Under the pieces are notes generated by a model. The model worked only from the letters and a program-made list of their open reading frames with translations, was not told the DNA's origin and made no database searches. This document shows positions 1 through 5,865 of a DNA stretch of 17,591 bases, piece by piece. Each line of letters opens with the position of its first letter. The stretch's first letter is position 1. The position numbers and the translations under genes were made by a program. The stretch is taken from positions 1 through 17,591 of the forward strand of contig JANBQS010000454.1 in NCBI GenBank assembly GCA_027577415.1. The letters run 5' to 3'. This DNA is from Coemansia sp. RSA 922 (lineage: Eukaryota; Kickxellomycota; Kickxellomycetes; Kickxellales; Kickxellaceae).

Positions 1-2007
1 GCCATGTACTCGCAACTGGCGTGTCGCGAGAGCCGCAGTGACAAGGACAGCTTGACTAGGGCGTTTGGGTTCTTCCAGAGCGCCGCAGGAGTGTTTGGAT
101 ACTTGCAGCAGCGGATTGTCAGCGAATGCCGTACGCAGCTTACCACTGATATGTCGTCGTATATGCTGACGACGCTGGAGAACATTATGCTCTGCCAGGC
201 ACAGGAGTGCGTGTGGCACAGGTCGATTCTGAGCCATATGAAGGACTCTAATGTTGCGCGCGTTGCCATGCAAGTGGCCGAGTTTTATGACTTGGCCATA
301 GAGTCTGGATCGCAGGGCTCGCTGACCGGCACTATTCCTCCCAACTGGTTGGACCACTTTAAGGTCAAGCGGCTTTACTTTTATGCCGAGGCGCAGTACC
401 GCAAGGCCTTGGATTGCCTGGCCAACAGTCAATACGGAGAGGAAGTGGCGCGACTGCAGGCTGCGCAGGAGTACTGCAGTCAGATTAACGAGCTAGTCAC
501 GTATAATCAGCGGTGGTCAAAGACCCTTCGGGCGGCAGTTGTCGATATGGTACGCTTGCAAGCGGAGCTAGTGGGTGGTAACCGCGTCCGGGCGGAGCGC
601 GACAACGACGTTATATATTTGGACCCCGTGCCTGCTCCAACGGCGCTCGCTCCCATTTCGCCCTACAAGCTGGCTCAGTCAAAAACGCCCGAGATTGTCG
701 AGAACCCTGGACAGTACTTGGGCGAGGAGGAGCTTGGCCCGCCACTGTTCAAGGGACTGGTTCCGTTTGTCATACACCAGGCTGCCAGCCTATACGAGGA
801 TCGAAAAGACCAGCTGGTGGCCAAGGATCTGATCATATCGCTCGATGAACTGACAGCAGACTGCGAGTCGGTTCTCAACTCGCTAAATCTCCCTCACGCG
901 ATTGACGCAATCCAAAAGCCAGTTGGCCTGCCGCCAAACATTTTGGTTGGCGCTGATGAGATCAAGTCGGAGGGCGGCTATATCGGACTGAAGAGGCTGT
1001 TGGATAACGCCCTATCATCGAACGCTGCTGCCACCAACTTGCTAACGGCGGCAGAGTCGGCACTCAATGAGGAGGCGCACGAGGACTTGCAAGTCAGGCA
1101 AGGCGCTAATTCCGGCTCACCTAGAGCCCGGCGTGCCGAGTCGTCGGAGCTGACCAACACGTTTAGAGCGGAAATTGCGAAATACCGCGAGATTGTCAAT
1201 AAGGCGAGGGACAGCGACGCTACAATCAAAAAGCAAGTCGATACATGGGCCAAGTTTTTTGCTCTGCTGGGATCCCCGCGCGAGGAAATCGAGCGTCAAG
1301 TACCATCGACTACAGTCAATCCGCTGACTGACCCACATCACTGCCAGATCGTTGAGCGACTCCAACAGTACTTGAGTGAGGTAGCGGTGATGCGGCGTGA
1401 GCGGCTAAAGTCCGTGGAGAAGCTTAAGCGCATATCCAGCGAGGACGATATCACGCCTGCGTTGACCGAAGAGATGCAGAGATTGGCCGCGTTGTCGTCG
1501 ACGCCCATCTTGCAGTTTGAGCTGCATCAGTTTGAGGACCTGTTTTCGCAAAAGCTCGACAAGTACACGTCGTGGAGGAAATACATTGACGAGGAGAAGG
1601 AAGCGCAGGTGGAGCTTCTTGATACTATTCGTGAGGCTAATCAGGCGTTTTTGATGGCGCGGTCGAACCACCCGCTATTGCAGCAACGCGAGAAGGCATT
1701 GAGCAACTTGGAGACTGGTATTAAGCGGTTTAGAGACGCCTCGTTCAACTTGCATGATGGTGCGAGGTTCTATGCTACGCTGGAGGCGGAGTTGCAAAAG
1801 CTCAAGGAGGGTTGCTTGGACTTTGCTATGGCTAGACACTTGGACGCCTTGGATCTGATGGGGGTTGGGCATGGCGAGATTCCGAGGGATATTTCGCAGT
1901 TGCCTGAACAGCATAACGGGTCGCCTCCTGGTCAGCAGCAACGCCAGCAACCTCCGAACCTTGTGTGGGATCCAAGCATGCCGCTAAAGTATGCCACGCC
2001 AAAGTAG
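1..2007 (+). CDS. BRO1-domain protein of the ALIX/Bro1/Rim20 family, 3' part
   Basis: ESCRT-associated scaffold: family members bind Snf7/CHMP4 through the BRO1 domain and act in endosomal sorting (Bro1, ALIX) or pH signalling (Rim20/PalA). The frame is open to the left edge, so the methionine at position 4 is probably internal and roughly 130 N-terminal residues are missing. In the visible 667 residues, 1-200 are the back half of the BRO1 domain, with the characteristic M-L-C-Q-A-Q-E-C block at 62-69 and an I-P-P-N-W..KRLYFYAEAQYRKAL stretch at 111-135. A V-domain-like region follows from about 245, opening with P-L-F-K-G-L-V-P and H-Q-A, then a long helical/coiled-coil stretch to about 625. 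The tail is short and Gln/Pro-rich and ends W-D-P-S-M-P-L-K. A total near 800 residues fits both Bro1 and Rim20/PalA, and I cannot separate them. No intron is visible. The stop TAG is at 2005-2007. Confidence 0.88.
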   Translation, partial: AMYSQLACRESRSDKDSLTRAFGFFQSAAGVFGYLQQRIVSECRTQLTTDMSSYMLTTLENIMLCQAQECVWHRSILSHMKDSNVARVAMQVAEFYDLAIESGSQGSLTGTIPPNWLDHFKVKRLYFYAEAQYRKALDCLANSQYGEEVARLQAAQEYCSQINELVTYNQRWSKTLRAAVVDMVRLQAELVGGNRVRAERDNDVIYLDPVPAPTALAPISPYKLAQSKTPEIVENPGQYLGEEELGPPLFKGLVPFVIHQAASLYEDRKDQLVAKDLIISLDELTADCESVLNSLNLPHAIDAIQKPVGLPPNILVGADEIKSEGGYIGLKRLLDNALSSNAAATNLLTAAESALNEEAHEDLQVRQGANSGSPRARRAESSELTNTFRAEIAKYREIVNKARDSDATIKKQVDTWAKFFALLGSPREEIERQVPSTTVNPLTDPHHCQIVERLQQYLSEVAVMRRERLKSVEKLKRISSEDDITPALTEEMQRLAALSSTPILQFELHQFEDLFSQKLDKYTSWRKYIDEEKEAQVELLDTIREANQAFLMARSNHPLLQQREKALSNLETGIKRFRDASFNLHDGARFYATLEAELQKLKEGCLDFAMARHLDALDLMGVGHGEIPRDISQLPEQHNGSPPGQQQRQQPPNLVWDPSMPLKYATPK

Positions 2008-2085
2008 CCACATTAATTTTTATTACGAATATACACTTGCAAATGTTGGAAGGTATATGATTTCCGACAAAAGGAACAAAAGGAT

Positions 2086-2177
2086 TTGGATTCCTTTCAC
2101 TAAGGGTACTAGTGACATACTTTTATTTAGAGTGAGACTCGGTAAAGCCTCAGGTAATTTGTGATGACGATAGAGGC
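2086..2177 (-). repeat. Conserved 3' flank of the Fanzor-like repeat, copy A
   Basis: This stretch lies just beyond the shared stop codon of the Fanzor-like relic and aligns with 5012-5105. Both carry TTGGAT near the outer edge, then CTAAGGG, GAGTGA, ACTCGRTAAAGCCT and GGTAATTTG. Homology fades outside TTGGAT, which puts the probable element end at about 2086, only some 80 bp past the BRO1-family stop codon. TnpB and Fanzor elements often encode the guide (omega) RNA at or past the nuclease 3' end, so this may be a decayed omega-RNA region. That role is inference. Confidence 0.6.
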
Positions 2178-2790
2178 CTAAGAGGTACCTTTATGCAAAT
2201 GCTTGGTCTGTGGCAACGGTGGTTATGGCGGCGATGATTGCTGTTGCTTATTGGTAGCCGGCTTTCTCTCAAAATAAGAGTCAAGCGTCTTAGATGGTGC
2301 AACAACTGGCTGTTTGCATGAGCGCTTAGCAGTAGAGTGGGGTTTGTTGGAGACAATCCCCTTTGCAATTGTAGCAGTGCTTGGTGTGGCTGGTTCACTC
2401 TTGTCAGCATTTGACTTCTTATGAGTGCGAGTCAGAGGAGTCAATGGCTTAAAGATATCTGGAGTCTCACTGGTCTCTCACAGGCTAACAACTATCTGTT
2501 GGAAGTTGATAGCAGCCACTCTGTTGTGGTTGAACTACCATCTCTTAGTAGTTATATCATACTTTGGGAAGGTCCACATACATTCTTGGTCTATGGCACC
2601 TTAGTAGATCGTGGTGTAGTACCTCTCGAGCATTTGGGTCATTCCTTCGGCGTGGGTCTTTGACATACAAGAACTTCTCCAGACGAGAGTTGCACACTGG
2701 ACAGACGCTGGACATTGTACCAGTGTCATTAATGGTTACAGTTCACACTAACTGGCTCTCGGCGTTAGGCGTCAATATTTGATACAGGCA
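2178..2790 (-). pseudogene. Fanzor-like (TnpB-related) nuclease relic, copy A, C-terminal part only
   Basis: Read on the minus strand from about 2790 down, the translation gives a run ending S-S-V-C-P-V-C-N-S, then L-E-K-F-L-Y, R-R-R-N-D-P-N, L-L-R-C, T-T-K-R-W, and the RuvC-III-like block F-N-H-N-R-V-A-A-I-N-F at about 2500-2534. Zinc-ribbon spacing and block order are those of Fanzor C-termini. A basic, Ser/Thr-rich tail of about 70 residues follows and contains L-D-S-Y-F at 2271-2285. Damage: one extra base near 2590-2595 compared with copy B; TAG at 2535-2537; TGA after the S-L pair; the expected N-R-D reads N-H-N; and an early TAA at 2223-2225 before the TAG at 2178-2180 shared with copy B. 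Everything upstream of the zinc knuckle is absent. About 15 CpGs remain, so it is less CpG-decayed than copy B. Confidence 0.72.
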
Positions 2791-3488
2791 AGTCTATGAG
2801 GTTTATTCTGGCTCAACACATACATCTACACTTGTACTGGCTGTTGTTCCAGCTGTGATGTATAATGTAGTTATAGATTCTTGTTAGAGCTACTTTGAAA
2901 GTAAAGCTAATAAATATACTATTATCCATTTGGATATTTGGCTATCTTTTATAGACACTGGCTGTTGTTCGTAGATTTAGATTCTATGCTTTGCAATATT
3001 GACACAGTCATCCTTTTCTTGTTTGTCTAACTGCTGCTGCTTCTACTTCTAGTGTCGCAGTAAAGTAATACGTTACTCCTTATCTCTAGGAAAAGTATTG
3101 AGATTGGGCAGCTCAGCACTTGAGCACACGCACAAGCAATGAGTTCTGCCCTGTCCAATCTCAACAAATTCACAAAGGTTACCTCTCCACAATCGTGCTA
3201 CAATAAGAGTATAGTGCATAGGGTGTGCAAAAGAAAGAACCGACGCACAAAAGATAAATAGGCCTTATAAGGAATATGGAACCAGCATGGATACCAATTT
3301 TCTACAATATTTTCTACCAGCTAAAAAAATGTATTGAGTGAAATCTAGTAGTAGCTAGTATGTTAATAAATAAAACTAAGCCATTAAAAACTGCTACTAA
3401 CAGTAGGTTTCAACCTTGGTGTAACCGCAAGTTGCTTGTAACTCTTCAAATAGTGAAGAAGGGCCATCAATTCTCAAGCCGACACTTG
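2791..3488. other. AT-rich spacer with one inverted repeat
   Basis: I see no coding signal in this 700-bp stretch. It holds a 14-bp inverted repeat with one mismatch: TTGAGATTGGGCAG at 3098-3111 and CTGTCCAATCTCAA at 3151-3164, separated by 39 bp. The phrase ACTGGCTGTTGTTC occurs twice, near 2837 and 2957. Copy A of the Fanzor-like repeat could extend a little past 2790, but I cannot follow it. Confidence 0.5.
3098..3164. repeat. Inverted repeat, 14-bp arms
   Basis: The arms at 3098-3111 and 3151-3164 match at 13 of 14 positions and enclose a 39-nt loop. No flanking target duplication is obvious. It could be a small foldback element or a chance hairpin in AT-rich DNA. Confidence 0.4.
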
Positions 3489-3752
3489 TTACACATTGCC
3501 TAAGTTGGTTTGGAGGCCGTAGTAAATAACCATATAAGGGTTGAATTTGTCATTGTCTTCAAGTAGTTTTCCACCATCTTCAGGGTGGCCATTAAAAATA
3601 AATAATTTATGACCCAGCTTAATATACTCCTCATTGATAACTGTAAGTGCATCTCGAATACGCTTTATAGTGGTGTTTTCATCAATTACAAAGTTGATGG
3701 GATTTCCTCCATTCCCATTCGGGTTCAAGCTATGCAGTTTAATATGCGACAT
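3489..3752 (-). CDS. Small ubiquitin-like (beta-grasp) protein, hypothetical
   Basis: The 87-residue product starts at the first ATG (3750-3752, M-S-H-I-K-L-H); the frame extends three codons further only to a TTG. The order of elements resembles a ubiquitin fold: a hydrophobic strand (I-K-L-H-S-L), a second strand (I-N-F-V-I-D-E-N), a helix starting T-T-I-K-R-I-R-D-A-L, a strand with K-L-F-I-F-N-G-H, then G-K-L-L-E-D-N-D and a last strand M-V-I-Y-Y. In ubiquitin the matching features are T-I-x-x-V-K-x-x-I and L-I-F-A-G-K-x-L-x-D. There is no C-terminal Gly-Gly, so conjugation is not suggested. It could be a stand-alone beta-grasp protein, the first exon of a longer gene, or an N-terminal effector-like domain. 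It sits alone between the two Fanzor-like relics, with a CRE-type site about 200 bp upstream. Confidence 0.5.
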   Translation of the reverse strand: MSHIKLHSLNPNGNGGNPINFVIDENTTIKRIRDALTVINEEYIKLGHKLFIFNGHPEDGGKLLEDNDKFNPYMVIYYGLQTNLGNV

Positions 3753-4583
3753 TTGAATCAATCAAGCTATAGGTTTGTGGAGTATGTTAAACAATGTGGG
3801 TGAAAGTGTACTGAGGAGAAAATATGGAAAACAGGCAGCCATTTTCTCTTATCTTATACTAAAACTAGGATGTGGTATTATCCAGCTTTCGCCTATTGCA
3901 AGAAAGGACTACGTCACAGGATGACCTCAGACCAGAGTAATTAGTGTTTCTCTTTGACGTCAACGCTGTAATATCGACGTGTTGGGCTCAAATCAGCTGA
4001 TTCGCTTTTGTTCCCTTGCTACTCGACAGTGCCTGCTCAACCTTTTAACAAAGCGCTCTGAGCACATCATGACAAAAATAAATAGGCGTGGTTCACAATT
4101 ACCTATGAACTATCGCATTATTACATAATCAATTGCTTTTTAAGAAAGCAAACCTGGGAACACCACAAAGACTGGATCCCTTTTCCTGCTGCTTTTCAAA
4201 GGGGTCTCGCAAACAAGGAAGGCTTCCACCTACTCAAAGAAGCCGCCTCCTCATCAAATCGCAGTCAATGCAGCACTTATCTGAAGCAAATGTGTGAGCT
4301 AGTATTCCATGGAGAGCTTTCCATTCTTGGTGTTTCCCTTCTTAATAAAAAGAAGGTTGGTAAAAGAAAAAAAAAGGCCTTCAGTGCTTGAAGGCACTCA
4401 AAATATGGATGACCCTCTCTCTTTCTCTTTCCCTTCCACCAAATTTGTCTTTTTTTCATTAGCAAGAGCCATCCACAGGAAACAAATAATGATGAACAAA
4501 AATAATCTACCAGTATTTATGGTGATATTTTACTATTTAGGGGACACTATAGCTGCAAAATTATTGATACTGACAAAAGAGTT
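3753..4583. other. Intergenic AT-rich region with promoter-like sites
   Basis: No convincing gene. The part near 3900-4130 holds the CRE palindrome listed separately, an ACGTCA half site at 3911-3916, and a perfect 7-bp hairpin (GCCTTCA/TGAAGGC, 5-nt loop) at 4377-4395. A short frame at 4309-4602 encodes low-complexity hydrophobic and basic stretches and looks fortuitous. Confidence 0.45.
3955..3962. promoter_or_regulatory. CRE-type palindrome TGACGTCA
   Basis: A perfect 8-bp CRE/ATF palindrome lies 203 bp upstream of the start codon of the ubiquitin-like ORF, which is transcribed leftwards. A half site ACGTCA is 40 bp further left. bZIP factors of the ATF/CREB class bind this sequence in fungi. 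Function is inferred from position only. Confidence 0.4.
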
Positions 4584-4853
4584 ATGCTTAGTGAGTATTT
4601 GAGCAACTTGGGCACAGATGCCATAAGTGGCATTAGCAGCTTGGAGGCTTTCCGGCTCAGAGGGGCTACTAACTCATGGAGAACCTTTGACAAGATAACT
4701 GTTTGGGAAACATCTTACACAAGGTTGTCAGAATTAGAGGAGAGAGTATATATTATGTTGTATTACGGACCTAAAGGTGGCTCAATGCCCAATGACTTGT
4801 TTGGTACTGGCAAGTTCTCCTTACAGATACATTACACTGGTGACGAGAAGTGA
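4584..4853 (+). CDS. Unrecognised small protein, possibly a 3' exon
   Basis: 89 residues from the first ATG, ending in TGA. I do not recognise the family. The sequence is not low complexity. It ends in alternating hydrophobic stretches (V-Y-I-M-L-Y-Y-G, F-S-L-Q-I-H-Y) that suggest beta strands. The frame stays open upstream to 4506 and reads sensibly there (I-Y-G-D-I-L-L-F-R-G-H-Y). An acceptor-like CTACCAG ends at 4513, so this may be the last exon of a gene whose earlier exon I cannot place. The I-M-L-Y-Y-G end weakly recalls M-V-I-Y-Y-G in the small ORF at 3489-3752; this could be chance. Confidence 0.35.
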   Translation: MLSEYLSNLGTDAISGISSLEAFRLRGATNSWRTFDKITVWETSYTRLSELEERVYIMLYYGPKGGSMPNDLFGTGKFSLQIHYTGDEK

Positions 4854-5011
4854 AAACTTGAAGCAGAAACGATATTGAAACATCTTAATATAGTGGCACT
4901 TAGGTCATAGTTTTGCATTAAATTATAACGTTTGTATACTTTCTAGAACCAATACATTAACGAGCTTACAACTATCAAACACGGACGATTTCGACCAAAT
5001 CAATAGAAAAA

Positions 5012-5105
5012 TTGGATCCTATTCCTAAGGGCACAGGGGGGTTGTACTTTCATCTTGAGTGAGGACTCGATAAAGCCTTGGGTAATTTGTCGTGATGATG
5101 GAGGC
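5012..5105 (-). repeat. Conserved 3' flank of the Fanzor-like repeat, copy B
   Basis: Counterpart of 2086-2177. The alignment runs from TTGGAT at 5012 through CTAAGGG, GAGTGAGGACTCG, ATAAAGCC and GGTAATTTG to the shared stop codon at 5106-5108. Conservation past the stop in two diverged copies marks the element's 3' non-coding part, where a guide RNA would be expected if this were a Fanzor system. Confidence 0.6.
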
Positions 5106-5490
5106 CTAAGAGGTGCCTTTACGCAAGCACTTGGGCTGTGGTGGTGGTGGCAATGACTGTTGTAGCTTGTTGGTAACTGGCTTTCTCTTGAAATAAGAGT
5201 CAAGCATCTTGGACAGAGAAGCAACTGGTTGCATGTGCGAGTGCTTGGTAGTAGAGTGGGGCTTGATAGAAACAGTCCCCTTGACCATCATAGTAGTGCC
5301 CAGTGTGCCTGGATTGCTCTTGTCAGCATTCGACTTCTTGCAAGTACCAGGCAGAAGAGTTGATGGCTTTAAGATCCTTGGAATATCACCAGTCTCTCAC
5401 AGGCTAACAAAGATCTGTTGGAAGTTGTTAACAGCCAATCTGTTGCAGTTGAACTAACATCTCTTAGTAGTTATTTCATACTTTAGGATA

Positions 5491-5865
5491 GAGGGTCAAG
5501 CACATCTGTGCAAATGTCCAAATATCTAAAGAGTATCCAGAAATTTCATAGTAGACAGAGATTTGTAGGGTTCTGAATTTTTTTGGGTGGGATGATTTTG
5601 CTGTGTTTAGATATATGTTTTCTACTTCTGTAGAGAACATATACCTAAATACATCAAAATAGGATCACCCAAAAAAAGGCAGAACCTGAGGGGACCTTGG
5701 GTGACAAGGAACCTTTTAAAAAACAATAGTTTTTGTAGCCACTCATGTCTTTTCATGCTGCTAGAAACCTAATAATGTTCAAAATATCACCTGAATCACA
5801 AATTACTGAAATCACAGCCACATTTAGAAAGAAAGTTGGTAATTTCAGGTATTAAGATGTCCCCC
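5491..5865. mobile_element. 375-bp MITE-like insertion inside Fanzor-like copy B
   Basis: Copy A is the empty site: its CATACTTTGGGAAGGTCCACA (2559-2579) aligns without gaps to the copy B flanks once 375 bp plus one ATA are removed. ATA is duplicated at 5488-5490 and 5866-5868, a 3-bp target duplication. The ends form a short imperfect terminal inverted repeat, GAGGGTCA at the left and GGGGGACA read inward from the right (6 of 8). Removing the insert restores the frame of the C-terminal domain (E-C-V-W-T before, K-Y-E-I-T-T-K after). No ORF inside and no CpG. The superfamily is unclear. Confidence 0.75.
5569..5686. repeat. Long hairpin, 57-nt arms and 4-nt loop
   Basis: The left arm 5569-5625 and right arm 5630-5686 are reverse complements at 46 of 57 positions with no gaps, and the loop is TTCT. 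The arms begin GGTTCTG and end in TTCTAC/GTAGAG. It lies off-centre in the 375-bp insertion. A transcript from either strand would fold into a stem of the size processed by Dicer; whether it is transcribed is unknown. Confidence 0.85.

Noticed and set aside
2535..2581. A 47-nt intron in Fanzor-like copy A (GTATGT donor, ACTACTAAG branch-like, TAG acceptor)
   Set aside because: The signals look good, but copy B reads through the same stretch in frame as protein (with the insert removed), and splicing would leave the wrong phase. A single extra base near 2590 explains copy A better.
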